This document shows, in pieces, positions 1-10,235 of a stretch of 64,000 nucleotides of DNA (position 1 is the stretch's first letter; each line of letters opens with the position of its first letter). The notes beneath the pieces are model-generated. The model saw nothing but the letters and a program-made list of their open reading frames with translations. It was not told where the DNA came from and searched no databases. A program made the position numbers and the translations under genes. This DNA comes from Nocardia concava NBRC 100430. Its GTDB lineage: Bacteria > Actinomycetota > Actinomycetes > Mycobacteriales > Mycobacteriaceae. Where the stretch lies: assembly GCF_000308815.1 (NCBI RefSeq), contig NZ_BAFX01000133.1:93899-157898 (forward strand), given 5' to 3'.

Positions 1-977
1 CGCTGAGCTGGGTCCGCGACAATATCGCGACCTTCGGCGGCGACCCGGCCAAGGTGACCGTCGCCGGGCAGTCGGCGGGCGGCGGCGCGGTCTGGGCGCT
101 GATGAACACCCCGTCCGCGAAAGGCCTTTTCCGCGCGGGCATTTCGGAATCCGGCGCGGTCACCCAGCCCAATGACCGGGCCACCGCACTGGCCGTGTCC
201 GCGCTGTTCACCAAGCGGAACGGCCTGCCCGCCACCGCCGCCGCACTGCGCGACGTGAGCAAGATGCAGCTGCAGGACATGGAGGACAAACTGCGCGCCC
301 CCGGCCCGGACAGCGGCGCCGCCGCCCTGCTCGGCCTGGCGCCCTGGGCGGACGGCACGCTGATTCCGGCGACCAGCGCCGAGGTGCTGAAATCCGGTGC
401 GGACCAGGATATTCCGCTGATGATCGGCTTCACCGCGCACGAGTTCAATGCCGCCTCGCTGAGCGGCGAGACACCGGAGATCACCGACGCGACCCTCCCC
501 GTGGCATTGGGCGCGCTCGGCTTCGCGCCCTCGACCACCGAGGGCTTCCGCCTCGCCTACCCGGGCCTGACCGCGAATCAGATTGCGGGACAGGCACAGA
601 GCGATGCCATCATCCGGATGCCGTCCTTCCAGGTCGCCGAGATGCGCGCCGGGCGCAACCAGCCCACGTGGCTCTACGAGTTCACCTGGACCTCGAATGC
701 GCCCAAGTTCCAAGGACAGTCGTTCCACTGCCTGGACGTCCCCTTCGCCTTCGACGTCTTGCGGAAGCAGGGCGTGACCGCCGTCGCGGGCGACAATCCC
801 CCGCAGTCGCTGGCCGATGCGGTCCACCGGGCGTGGGTGGCGTTCGTGAGCAACGGGGACCCGGGTCCGGCCTGGCCCCGCTACACTCTCGACCGGCGCG
901 AGACCATGATCTGGTCCGCAGCACCGCACGTCCAGTCCGATCCGTTCGCCGCACAGCGACCGATCTGGCTGCGCTGA
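1..977 (+). CDS. Type B carboxylesterase (C-terminal part, 5' end outside window)
   Basis: The reading frame is open from base 3 and ends at a TGA at 975-977, so only the C-terminal part is present. The first visible residues (WVRDNIATFGGDPAKVTV, then GQSAGGG) are the hallmark of type B carboxylesterases, with the nucleophilic serine in GQSAGG at about nucleotide 72. An internal ATG at 54 lies inside this conserved block and is not the true start. Family members hydrolyse carboxylic esters through a Ser-Glu/Asp-His triad; the segment FHCLDVPFAFD near nucleotide 725 carries the usual catalytic His region. Substrate cannot be told. Confidence 0.9.
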   Translation, partial: LSWVRDNIATFGGDPAKVTVAGQSAGGGAVWALMNTPSAKGLFRAGISESGAVTQPNDRATALAVSALFTKRNGLPATAAALRDVSKMQLQDMEDKLRAPGPDSGAAALLGLAPWADGTLIPATSAEVLKSGADQDIPLMIGFTAHEFNAASLSGETPEITDATLPVALGALGFAPSTTEGFRLAYPGLTANQIAGQAQSDAIIRMPSFQVAEMRAGRNQPTWLYEFTWTSNAPKFQGQSFHCLDVPFAFDVLRKQGVTAVAGDNPPQSLADAVHRAWVAFVSNGDPGPAWPRYTLDRRETMIWSAAPHVQSDPFAAQRPIWLR

Positions 978-1054
978 TCCGAAGGGGACGGTTTATCTCC
1001 GCCGCCGCGGGCTACCGTGTAGCTAAGGACATCGAGTCGGATGGATGGTAGGGC

Positions 1055-1756
1055 ATGCAGGTGGCGCAGCGCTGGATCGCACCGGCCGCGGTAATCGTGG
1101 CCTGCGGATTCGCTGCCGCGCCCGCAGCCCACGCCGATCCCGGAGACACGCAGGCGGCGCTCGGCGGCGGGTCGGGGCTGGTGCTGGGCCGGTCCACCAA
1201 GTGCAGCCTGACCACCATCGGCTACGACTCGGCCGGCCGCCTGGTCGGCTTCACCGCCGGGCACTGCGCCGAGGCCGGGACGCCGGTGCGCGGGGAGCAG
1301 TTCCCCGATGCCGGGGTGGTCGGCGTGGTGCGCGACTCGGACGCTCAGCTCGATTACGCGGTGATCGAATTCGATCCGAGCGTGGTGACGCCGCTGCGCA
1401 CGGTCAATGGCGGCACCATCGCCGGACTCGCGGCCGCGCCGCCCGCCTGGAGCATCGTGTGCCAGAACGGGCGGACCAGCGGCGTCGGCTGCGGCGTGGT
1501 CTGGGCGTCGAGCCCGGTCGGTTTCATGGAGCAGGCGTGCTCGAGTTACGGCGACTCGGGTGCCCCGGTCACCGCTGGTGACCAGCTGGTCGGGATCGTG
1601 TCCGCTCCGCTCATCAGTGACACCCGGGTCCTCCGCTTCAGCTGCACCGACGCGAACAATCCGATCCACACACCCGTCATCGCGGTCGCCTTCGACACCG
1701 TGCGGGCGGCGGTCGACGCGGGCAAGGGCGTGGGCAGCGGCTTCCAGCCGATCTAG
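1055..1756 (+). CDS. Secreted S1-type (chymotrypsin-like) serine protease
   Basis: A 233-residue protein with a signal peptide (hydrophobic stretch to about residue 24, cleavage probably after AHA-27). The triad is visible: His69 in TAGHC, Asp99 in LDYAVIEF and Ser167 in GDSGAP. Paired cysteines around TAGHC and before GDSGAP would suit an extracellular protein. It resembles the small S1 proteases of actinobacteria that lack a long propeptide. It probably acts outside the cell; whether it is an active protease or a relative with a special partner is not visible. It converges on the next gene with only 6 bp between the stops. Confidence 0.85.
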   Translation: MQVAQRWIAPAAVIVACGFAAAPAAHADPGDTQAALGGGSGLVLGRSTKCSLTTIGYDSAGRLVGFTAGHCAEAGTPVRGEQFPDAGVVGVVRDSDAQLDYAVIEFDPSVVTPLRTVNGGTIAGLAAAPPAWSIVCQNGRTSGVGCGVVWASSPVGFMEQACSSYGDSGAPVTAGDQLVGIVSAPLISDTRVLRFSCTDANNPIHTPVIAVAFDTVRAAVDAGKGVGSGFQPI

Positions 1757-1762
1757 TCCGGC

Positions 1763-2812
1763 TCAGTCGACGAGTGCATCGAGGGCGCGGTCCACGTCCT
1801 CCTCGGTGTTGTAGAGGTGGCACGCCAGCCGCAGCCGCCCGGCCCGCACGGCACCGACAATGCGCGCGGCACGCACCCGCTCCAACGTCTGCTCCGACAC
1901 CTCGATCGACACCACGGCCGAATTGCCCTCGGGCAGACCGAGTCCCTTGCGCAGCCGATCCGCCAACGCCACATCGTGACGGTGAATCGACTCGACGCCG
2001 ATCTGCTCGATGAGTTCGAGGCTGCGCCGCTGCCCGATCCACGCGGGCCACACCGGGCCGACATCGAAGCGGCGCGCGTTCTCGGCCAGGCGCAGCGGGC
2101 CGTCGTAGCAGGTCTCCCACGGGTTGTATCCGGCGTACCAGCCCGCGGCGGTCGGGGTCAGAGTGTCCAGAGCCGCAGGCGTTCCCGCGAGGAATACCGT
2201 GCCCTTGGGAGCGCACAGCCACTTGTAACCGGCGCCGATGATCCAGTCGGCCCCGGTGTCGTGCAGTGGCAGCCAGCCCACCGCCTGGCTCACATCGAAC
2301 AGCACGCGCACACCGTGGGCCCGCGCCGCGGCGACCGTCGCGGCGATGTCCAGCACCGCGCCGTCGGCCGATTGCACCACCGCGGCGGCGACCACATCGT
2401 CGCCGGGCCGGATCGCCGCGGGGATCTCCGCCAGCGGGACCACCCGCACATTCAGATCGGGCCGCACCAGGAAAGGCCAGAGCACGGAATTGAATTCGTG
2501 CTCTGGCACCAGCACATTCGCCCCCGGCCGCAGGCTCTGCGCCACCAGCCCGACCATCTGCGACACCTGCGACCCGACCGCCACCTGGGAGGCAGCGAAC
2601 CCGGTCAGCCGCCCGAACGCGGCCCGGCAGTCGTCGATCACCGAGTCCACACCCGGGATATCGAACTCACCGTGCATGCGCTGCTCTTCGGCCGCGACCA
2701 CCGCGGCCAGGGTGGACCGAGGCAACAACCCGGTGCTGGCCGCGTTCAAATAGATGGTGGTGGGCGCGAACTCATCTCGCACCAGGGTCTCGAACGCGGA
2801 TGGAGTAGTCAT
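1763..2812 (-). CDS. Aminotransferase class V family PLP enzyme
   Basis: A 349-residue protein starting MTTPSAFETL. An in-frame extension upstream runs through unrelated sequence and is rejected. Class V aminotransferase features: an early YLNAASTGLLP segment, LFDVSQAVGW with the PLP-pyridine-binding Asp173, and GAGYKWLCAPKG with the Schiff-base Lys197. The family covers cysteine desulfurases, isopenicillin-N-epimerase-like enzymes and kynureninases. No persulfide-carrying cysteine loop is obvious, so a desulfurase role is less likely than an epimerase or lyase role. It stands alone; the terminator at 2897-2927 separates it from the monooxygenase gene. Confidence 0.8.
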   Translation of the reverse strand: MTTPSAFETLVRDEFAPTTIYLNAASTGLLPRSTLAAVVAAEEQRMHGEFDIPGVDSVIDDCRAAFGRLTGFAASQVAVGSQVSQMVGLVAQSLRPGANVLVPEHEFNSVLWPFLVRPDLNVRVVPLAEIPAAIRPGDDVVAAAVVQSADGAVLDIAATVAAARAHGVRVLFDVSQAVGWLPLHDTGADWIIGAGYKWLCAPKGTVFLAGTPAALDTLTPTAAGWYAGYNPWETCYDGPLRLAENARRFDVGPVWPAWIGQRRSLELIEQIGVESIHRHDVALADRLRKGLGLPEGNSAVVSIEVSEQTLERVRAARIVGAVRAGRLRLACHLYNTEEDVDRALDALVD

Positions 2813-2896
2813 CTCTCCATCCTGCGACCGTGCCCGGCGTGCCGAAAGATCCAGCCGACCGATCACTGGCATGATCGCCGCGCGCTCGAACGAGAC

Positions 2897-2927
2897 GACC
2901 CGGCCGTGCGCGGGGCACGGCCGGGTC
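2897..2927 (-). terminator. Hairpin terminator after the EthA-like gene
   Basis: Perfect 13-bp inverted repeat, GACCCGGCCGTGC at 2897-2909 and GCACGGCCGGGTC at 2915-2927, with a 5-nt loop. It lies 14 bp beyond the stop of the minus-strand monooxygenase gene. There is no U-tract, which is common for actinobacterial terminators. Confidence 0.75.
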
Positions 2928-2940
2928 GGGTGGGAGTCGG

Positions 2941-4443
<1,503 letters not shown>

Positions 4444-4463
4444 TGAAGTACTCGCTTCTGGTC

Positions 4464-4489
4464 GCGCCCGGACACCGGCGTCCGGGCGC
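4464..4489 (-). terminator. Hairpin between AurF-like and EthA-like genes
   Basis: Perfect 10-bp inverted repeat GCGCCCGGAC / GTCCGGGCGC with a 6-nt loop, in the 110-bp gap between the stop of the di-iron oxygenase gene and the start of the monooxygenase gene. It could end the upstream transcript or be a hairpin in the monooxygenase leader; I cannot decide. Confidence 0.5.
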
Positions 4490-4497
4490 ACCGAGTA

Positions 4498-4518
4498 TTA
4501 CATGTTATTTCTAGTTAC
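4498..4518 (-). promoter_or_regulatory. Possible operator shared with 5590-5610
   Basis: A relatively AT-rich 21-bp stretch (TTACATGTTA at its start, TAGTTAC at its end) 55-75 bp upstream of the monooxygenase start. It matches the stretch at 5590-5610 at 14 of 21 positions without gaps; GTTA followed by TAGTTAC is common to both. This suggests one regulator for both genes. Confidence 0.4.
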
Positions 4519-4553
4519 GTCTACCGACGGGCCGCAGGAGAGGACCAAGGTCC

Positions 4554-5561
4554 TCAGGCCGCGCGGACCTGACCCGGCCGATCCGGCTCCGAGCGGTAGC
4601 GGGTGGTCGGGCCGTCGATGCCGAGCACCTTCCAGACCCGCTTGGACACCGGATTCATGAGCCCGATCCGCTTGGCCAGCGCGCGGACGTCACCGAAGAA
4701 GCCCGCGAAGGCCTCCTTGGACTCCTCGGACCCGAAGAACACCTCCTTGCGGACGGAGCGCGGGATGTCGAACTCCCGGAAGAAGGCGCGCGGCGGGATC
4801 ACGATGGCGCGCCCGCCGATCCACATGACGATCGGGAAGGCCAGCGACAGCACGAACTTGCTGAGCGGATCCGACTGCGGCACATGGTGCTCCAGGAACT
4901 CGTGCGCGAAGGAGATGTGCCGCGCCTCCTCGGCGATGTGAATCGCCATGACGCCGCGCATGATCGGGTGCACCTCCTCGCCGGCGCGCAGGATCGCCTT
5001 CTGCACATGGTCGATCGGCTCCTCGCCCGAGAGCACGGCGATGAAGAACAGATTCGGGAACAGCGAGGCCAGCGCCGGGACGACATAGGTGAGCTGCTTG
5101 AGGATCGGCCCCATGCCGGGTACGTCGATCCCGATGCGGTTCACCATCTCCTGGAACATGAGGGTGTGATTGCACTCCTCGATGACCTCGTGGGTGCAGT
5201 AGCGGAACTCCGGCGAGCCGTTGCGCAGCTTGAAGGTGTGCTGCACCATGCCGCCGATGAGCAGGGTCTCGAACTGCAGGCCCACCTTGGCGATATTGGC
5301 CTGCCGCCACAGCCCGATGGCGATCTTGCGGGCCTCGGACTGCGCCTGATACCAGGGATGGCGGGCGAACATGTCGCCGGAGACGGGCAGGATCCAGCGC
5401 TTGTCGTCCGGGGTGACCGCGAAATCGGGGTTGTCCCAATCGATATCGGTGAAAGGATCGAAGTGCTTGTCGACCGAACCCTGCGACAGCAGCAGGAGCT
5501 TGTCGGCGTACTGCCGCGCGATTTCGACCGTCGGGTCGGCCTTGACGGGTGCTGACGTCAT
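4554..5561 (-). CDS. AurF-like di-iron oxygenase
   Basis: A 335-residue protein of the AurF/p-aminobenzoate N-oxygenase type (PF11583). Two metal-binding helices are clear: HEVIEECNH (E128/E129, H132) and HIAEEARHISFAHE (E211/E212, H215). A further Glu at about residue 98 (LQFETLLIGG) may complete the di-iron site. Family members use O2 to oxidise amines or other substrates; the substrate is unknown here. The ATG at 5561 has an AGAGG ribosome site 9 nt upstream. The next gene on the same strand is the EthA-like monooxygenase, and both carry the same upstream motif, so they probably belong to one response. Confidence 0.85.
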   Translation of the reverse strand: MTSAPVKADPTVEIARQYADKLLLLSQGSVDKHFDPFTDIDWDNPDFAVTPDDKRWILPVSGDMFARHPWYQAQSEARKIAIGLWRQANIAKVGLQFETLLIGGMVQHTFKLRNGSPEFRYCTHEVIEECNHTLMFQEMVNRIGIDVPGMGPILKQLTYVVPALASLFPNLFFIAVLSGEEPIDHVQKAILRAGEEVHPIMRGVMAIHIAEEARHISFAHEFLEHHVPQSDPLSKFVLSLAFPIVMWIGGRAIVIPPRAFFREFDIPRSVRKEVFFGSEESKEAFAGFFGDVRALAKRIGLMNPVSKRVWKVLGIDGPTTRYRSEPDRPGQVRAA

Positions 5562-5589
5562 TGTCAGAGCCTCTCGAAGAGTGACCTAA

Positions 5590-5610
5590 GTAACTGTTAC
5601 CCATAGTTAC
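5590..5610 (-). promoter_or_regulatory. Possible operator upstream of AurF-like gene
   Basis: GTAACT and AGTTAC at the two ends form a 6-bp inverted repeat around a 9-bp centre, with a further GTTAC half-site inside. It lies 29-49 bp upstream of the di-iron oxygenase start, where a repressor would act, and aligns without gaps to 4498-4518 in front of the EthA-like gene. Confidence 0.45.
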
Positions 5611-5639
5611 ACCGACGCTGGCAGGTCGTCAATAAAAGA

Positions 5640-6992
5640 TCAGGACCAGAATCGCGGCCGCAGACCCCAGGATTCGAATTCGTCGGTGACGTAGTCGCGC
5701 AGAGCGGCCCGGGTCGGGAAACGGTCGGGATCCGCGCCGGTGATGGCGAGGGTGACGGTCTCGCCGTCGCTGGACCAGGACAGATTCAGGCCGATCTCGA
5801 CGCGGCGGAAGAGTTCGGTCTCGCCCGTGCAGACCACCGGGCGCATGAGCACCGAGCGGGCGCGCACGCCCGCGATGGTCGCCACGCCCTGCCCGGTCTC
5901 GCCGAGGTTGGTGCACAGGCATTCGGGGGCCTTGGCGGTGCGGGAGAAATAGCCGAGCACGAACTTCGGCAGCATCTGCTGGATCGGTTGCAGGTGTTGC
6001 AGGGCGGGAGTGGTGGCCGGATCGGCATAGGCGAGGGCGGCCTGTTTGATGGCGGTGCGGATGTGGCGCAGGTCGGTGCGTTCGCCCTTGCGGTAGGGGA
6101 CCGCGATGGGCAGGCCGGTGGTGGCATTGCCGCGCGGGTCGTCGTGGCCGCGCATGGAGTGCGGGATGTCGACGCGGGCGGAGGCGCCGTCGGCGACGCG
6201 GCCGCTGCGGCCGAGAATGCCGACCGCCACGCCGACCAGCAGGCCATTGGCGGTGCCGTCGTGGGCCGCCGCGACGGAATTCCATTCGGCCGCATCGACT
6301 TCCACGACGATGTCGGCGGCGGAATAGGTGTCCGGCAGCAGTCGCCGGGGCTCCTCCGGGCGCGGATTGCGTTCGGGCTCGGTGACACCGCGGGACTCGA
6401 AGGCGGCACGCAGGCTCGAGGCGGCGGCCCGCAGCTGGCCGAGCCCGTCGGCGAGGTGGGTGCACAGCAGGCCGGTCGTGGGGAGCGAGCCCACGAGCCG
6501 CCCCGAACTGGTCGCGGTATCGGGTGCCAGGCCGGAGTCCAGCCGCCGCAGTGCGTCGCCGACCGCGTAGAGCACCGCGCCGCCGTCCGAGCTCACGTGC
6601 GAGGTGACCAGGGACAGTAGCGTGCCGCCCGCGGTGGTCGGCGCGGCCGAGAGCCGCCAGACCCGCCCGGCGATCGGATCGAATTCGACCCGGCTCTGCG
6701 CGAAAAACCAGTCCAGGACGCCGATCTCGGGCACCGTCTCGTACTGATAGGCGAGCGGTTCCGAATGCTCGGCCGCGACCCACCAAGGGCGGGCGAAGGG
6801 CACGGCGGTCGTCATCACCCGCCGGGCCAGGAACCCGCGCGCCAGATGCGCGTGAAAGCGTTGCAGCACAGCGGGATCCAGTGGATCGTCGAACCGCCAG
6901 GCCAGCTGGTTGACCAGGGCGTTGCCGTACAGGTCGTGCAGTTTCAGGAACAGATCGTCGTCGGCGGTGAGCCGGTTCAGGACCGCGGTCAT
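5640..6992 (-). CDS. Condensation/PapA-type acyltransferase
   Basis: A 450-residue protein of the condensation-domain/BAHD-like acyltransferase fold. The catalytic HxxxD motif reads HVSSDGG (His132, Asp136), and the C-terminal half has an LNLSWSSDGE segment typical of this group. GGAGAA precedes the ATG by 4 nt. It lies 12 bp behind the ABC permease as the last gene of a four- or five-gene operon with a glycosyltransferase and a second acyltransferase, so transfer of an acyl group onto a glycolipid is the likely role. Similarity is weaker than for the PapA-like protein at 10236-11798, and a relation to wax-ester-synthase-like enzymes cannot be excluded. Confidence 0.7.
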   Translation of the reverse strand: MTAVLNRLTADDDLFLKLHDLYGNALVNQLAWRFDDPLDPAVLQRFHAHLARGFLARRVMTTAVPFARPWWVAAEHSEPLAYQYETVPEIGVLDWFFAQSRVEFDPIAGRVWRLSAAPTTAGGTLLSLVTSHVSSDGGAVLYAVGDALRRLDSGLAPDTATSSGRLVGSLPTTGLLCTHLADGLGQLRAAASSLRAAFESRGVTEPERNPRPEEPRRLLPDTYSAADIVVEVDAAEWNSVAAAHDGTANGLLVGVAVGILGRSGRVADGASARVDIPHSMRGHDDPRGNATTGLPIAVPYRKGERTDLRHIRTAIKQAALAYADPATTPALQHLQPIQQMLPKFVLGYFSRTAKAPECLCTNLGETGQGVATIAGVRARSVLMRPVVCTGETELFRRVEIGLNLSWSSDGETVTLAITGADPDRFPTRAALRDYVTDEFESWGLRPRFWS

Positions 6993-7004
6993 GGCTTCTC
7001 CGGA

Positions 7005-7838
7005 TCAGCGGGCACGCAGGGTGCGAACGGTCAAGGGCGCGAACACGATCGCGACGACCAGCGCCGCACCCACCGACCAGGCGAAGTCGGAACCCACCGA
7101 CCCGGAGTCGGCGAGGGTGCGCACGGCCGCCACCAGATGCGAGACGGGGTTGTAGTCGGAGACGTGACGCAGCCAGGCGGGCATGGCGTCCACCGGGACC
7201 AGGGCATTGGAGGCGAAGCTGACGAAGGTCAGCACCAGCATCGACATGCCCTGTACCGCGGCCGGTTTGGCCACGGTGACGCCGATGAAGGCGAACAGCC
7301 AGCTCATCGCGGTGGTGGCGAAGACCACCAGGGCCGCGCCCGCGATCAGGCCGAGGGGATGGTCGGGCCGGTAGCCCATGCCGAAGCCGACCAGCAGCAC
7401 CATGAGCGCGGCGATCACATAGCGGGTCGCACCCGCCAGCAGTCCACCGGCCACCGGCGCGTAGCGGGCGATGGGCATGGAGACGAAGCGGTCGAAGACG
7501 CCGGAGCGGATGTCCTCGGAGAGTTGGACTCCCATGGCGACCGAGGAGGTGAGCACGATCTGCACCAGCACGCCCGGGATGAGGGTGGGCAGGTAGGCGT
7601 CGAGGCTGCCCGCGATGGCCTTGCCGAAGACATTCCCGAACAGCAGCGGGCCGACGATCGGCAGCAGGACTGCGTCGTAGAGCAGTTGCGGGCTGTGCCG
7701 GAAGGTCAGCATGCCGCGTTGCGCCATGAACAGCGACTGCGCCAGCGAGGCGCGCAGGCCGACGTGGGTGAGGCGCGGCTGCCGCACGACGCGGGCGGTC
7801 GGGTGCACGAGCACCTGGGTATCGGAGACGACGGTCAT
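7005..7838 (-). CDS. ABC-2 type transporter permease (DrrB-like)
   Basis: A 277-residue membrane protein with about six hydrophobic segments and the ABC-2 permease pattern (for example FGNVFGKAIAGSLDAYLPTLIPGVLVQ near residue 100). The start ATG overlaps the stop of the ATPase gene as ATGA, so both are translationally coupled and should form one exporter. DrrA/DrrB-type pairs in mycobacteria export lipids such as phthiocerol dimycocerosates or take part in glycopeptidolipid transport; here the partner genes suggest export of an acylated glycoside. Confidence 0.85.
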   Translation of the reverse strand: MTVVSDTQVLVHPTARVVRQPRLTHVGLRASLAQSLFMAQRGMLTFRHSPQLLYDAVLLPIVGPLLFGNVFGKAIAGSLDAYLPTLIPGVLVQIVLTSSVAMGVQLSEDIRSGVFDRFVSMPIARYAPVAGGLLAGATRYVIAALMVLLVGFGMGYRPDHPLGLIAGAALVVFATTAMSWLFAFIGVTVAKPAAVQGMSMLVLTFVSFASNALVPVDAMPAWLRHVSDYNPVSHLVAAVRTLADSGSVGSDFAWSVGAALVVAIVFAPLTVRTLRAR

Positions 7839-8809
7839 GCGCTCGCCCTTTCGGCCGGAAGCGGGGTGCGGGCCGGGCGCCGGGTCAGCGCCAGGAACAC
7901 CGAATTGAGGTCGGGGCGTTCGACGCCGAAGCCGCGCAGGCGGATTCCGCTGTCGCGGCAGGCGGTGATCACATCGGCGGCGGTGCCGATATCGTCGAGC
8001 GGGACGGTCAGGGTGGCCGGATTGTCGCCATGCAATGGCGTTGTGCCGGTGAGCCTTTCGACCGCGGCATCGGCCAGCGCGCGCTGCGCGGGATCGACCA
8101 GATCGATGCGCAGCATCTCCTCACCGATCGAGGACTTCAGCTCCCCCGCCGTCCCCTCGGCCACCACGGTCCCGTGGTCGATGACGGCGATCCGGTCGGC
8201 CAGCGCGTCGGCCTCCTCGAGGTACTGCGTGGTGAGCAGGATCGTCGCGCCGCGCCCGACCAGGCCCCGCACCACACCCCACATGCGTTCGCGGGTATGC
8301 GGATCCAGCCCGGTCGTCGGCTCGTCCAGAAAGATCAAGGGCGGCACCGTGATCAGCGTCGCCGCCAGATCCAGCCGCCGTCGCATGCCGCCGGAGAACG
8401 AGCTCACCCGCCGCTGCGCGGCACCGGTCAGCTCGAACTCCTCCAGCAGTTCCGCCGCCCGATCCTGCGCGCCGCGCCGGCTCAATCCGAGCAGCCGCCC
8501 GAACAACCGCAGGTTCTCCCACGCGGTCAGGTTCTCGTCCACGGCCGCGTACTGCCCGGTGAGCCCGATCATCGACCGCACCGCCGTCGCCTGCCCGACC
8601 ACGTCGTAGTCGAAAACCGTTGCCGCACCGCGTGAAGGCTTCAGCAGTGTCGCCAGCATGCGCACCGTCGTTGTCTTCCCCGCCCCGTTCGGACCGAGCA
8701 GCGCGAATACCGTCCCGGCCTCGACGCTCAGATCCACGGCCTCCACCGCGCTCATGGACCCGAAACTCTTGCCCAGCCCCCGGGTTTCGATTGCGATCTC
8801 CGTACTCAT
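7835..8809 (-). CDS. ABC transporter ATP-binding protein (DrrA-like)
   Basis: A 324-residue ATPase. The Walker A motif GPNGAGKT is at residues 39-46, the signature SFSGGMRRRLDLA is near residue 143 and the Walker B motif LIFLDEPTTGLDP is near 165, followed by the extra C-terminal domain typical of the daunorubicin-resistance DrrA group. It overlaps the glycosyltransferase stop (ATGA at 8806-8809) and the permease start, so the three genes are coupled. It powers the permease encoded at 7005-7838. Confidence 0.9.
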   Translation of the reverse strand: MSTEIAIETRGLGKSFGSMSAVEAVDLSVEAGTVFALLGPNGAGKTTTVRMLATLLKPSRGAATVFDYDVVGQATAVRSMIGLTGQYAAVDENLTAWENLRLFGRLLGLSRRGAQDRAAELLEEFELTGAAQRRVSSFSGGMRRRLDLAATLITVPPLIFLDEPTTGLDPHTRERMWGVVRGLVGRGATILLTTQYLEEADALADRIAVIDHGTVVAEGTAGELKSSIGEEMLRIDLVDPAQRALADAAVERLTGTTPLHGDNPATLTVPLDDIGTAADVITACRDSGIRLRGFGVERPDLNSVFLALTRRPARTPLPAERASA

Positions 8810-10077
8810 CGCACACCTCCGATCGTCGTCGGAATCTCGCGAACGGCCCTGTCCGGAGTAATGGATTCAATGACATCGGCGGCCCGCCGGACCCCGTCGT
8901 CCCGGAAGCCCGCCCCGAAGGCGGCCGCCCACGCGATCACGTCCGGTTCGGTCGCCCGAATCAGCAAACGCTCCAGCCGATTCGCAGTCAGTCCGGCGAA
9001 CGACGCGGTCGCTCCCAGACCGAGCGCCTCTAGCTGCCGACCCCAGTAGGGCTGATCGGCCTGCACAGAGCAGATCACCGACGGCACACCGGCCCGCAAG
9101 GCCGCGGCGGTGGTACCCGCCCCGCCGTGATGCACGGCCACGACGCACGACGGCAGCACGGCGCCGTGGTCCACCTGATCGACCACCGCCAGACCGTCGC
9201 CGATCCGATGACGAAACATGGGTCCCACCAGCAGTATTCGCCGCCCCACTCGCCGACCGGCCTCCCGCACCATCGATTCCGTCGCCACCGGATCGGTGAC
9301 CGGCATCGATCCGAAACCGACGTAGACCGGAGCCGGTCCCGCGCGCAGCCATTCGGACAGCTCATCGCCCAGGTCCGGGCTGTCGGTGGGTACCGGGAAC
9401 CCGGTGAAGGGCAGGCCCGGCAGCTCGTCCGCGAGGCCGGGGAACAATGCGGGGTCGTATGCCTGGATCGCGGTGTATGCCCGGAGTCCTCGGTCCGCGA
9501 TCCGGCCCGGCGTCACGGAGGTCGCCCCGGCTCGGCGGAACGCCGCGATCTCGGGAGCCAGCGCCCGGGCGCGCGCCATGGTCAGCGCGCGCCAGCCGAG
9601 CCGGTTGAGTTCCGCGGGCAGATGCCGCGCCCAGTCCGTCGGCAGCACCGGGACACTGCGGCTGGGCCGGATGGGGAAGAAATGCACGGCGGCCAGCGGG
9701 ATGGCGTGGTGGCGGGCGACTTCGACGCCGACCTCCTCGCACGCCATCCCGGTGACGAGGACTTCGCTGTCCCCGGCGAGGGCGCGCAGATCGCGAGCCG
9801 CCTCCGCGAATCCGCGCCGCTGCAGATCCAGCACCGCCCGGACCCGCTGGGCCGGATTGGGGTGACGGAACCGCCGGTTGTCACGCTGGGCCCGCAGCAG
9901 CTCGCCGCTGTCGAGGCCGAGCGGTACGGCCGAAACCCCGTGCCGTTCAGCGAATTCGACCAGATTCGGCGAGACCGCCACCGTGACCTCATGCCCGCGC
10001 GCCGCGAGTTCCCGGCCGATCAGCACGCTCGGCTGCGCGTCACCGCGGCTGCCCGCGAAGGCGAGCAGGACCTTCAT
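8806..10077 (-). CDS. Family-1 glycosyltransferase (MGT/Gtf-type)
   Basis: A 423-residue GT-B enzyme. It opens with MKVLLAFAGSRGDAQPSVLIG, typical of the bacterial macrolide/glycopeptidolipid glycosyltransferases, and has the donor-binding signature HHGGAGTTAAALRAG followed by QADQPYWG in the C-terminal half. It would transfer an activated sugar to a lipid or polyketide acceptor in the cytosol. The genes that follow encode an exporter and an acyltransferase with 4-bp overlaps, and a PapA-like gene lies 158 bp upstream. Closest recognisable relatives are the Gtf enzymes of mycobacterial glycopeptidolipid loci. Sugar and acceptor are not predictable. Confidence 0.85.
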   Translation of the reverse strand: MKVLLAFAGSRGDAQPSVLIGRELAARGHEVTVAVSPNLVEFAERHGVSAVPLGLDSGELLRAQRDNRRFRHPNPAQRVRAVLDLQRRGFAEAARDLRALAGDSEVLVTGMACEEVGVEVARHHAIPLAAVHFFPIRPSRSVPVLPTDWARHLPAELNRLGWRALTMARARALAPEIAAFRRAGATSVTPGRIADRGLRAYTAIQAYDPALFPGLADELPGLPFTGFPVPTDSPDLGDELSEWLRAGPAPVYVGFGSMPVTDPVATESMVREAGRRVGRRILLVGPMFRHRIGDGLAVVDQVDHGAVLPSCVVAVHHGGAGTTAAALRAGVPSVICSVQADQPYWGRQLEALGLGATASFAGLTANRLERLLIRATEPDVIAWAAAFGAGFRDDGVRRAADVIESITPDRAVREIPTTIGGVR

Positions 10078-10235
10078 CGCACGCCTCCGCTCCGGAAGGC
10101 GATGCAGCGCCGGGGCGTCGAGTACGCGGTCGTGGCCGACAAGCGGTGAGTGCCGCCCGAGTGGTCGCGGCCGAGCAGGTCGGCCAGCCGGTTATCGCGT
10201 GGAGCGCCCGGGACTTTCGACAGCGCGCGCATGGC

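Noticed and set aside
6765..8609. Long plus-strand open frame over the ABC transporter genes
   Set aside because: Antisense to genes with intact Walker and permease motifs; composition rich in Arg, Gly and His as expected for GC-rich shadow frames.
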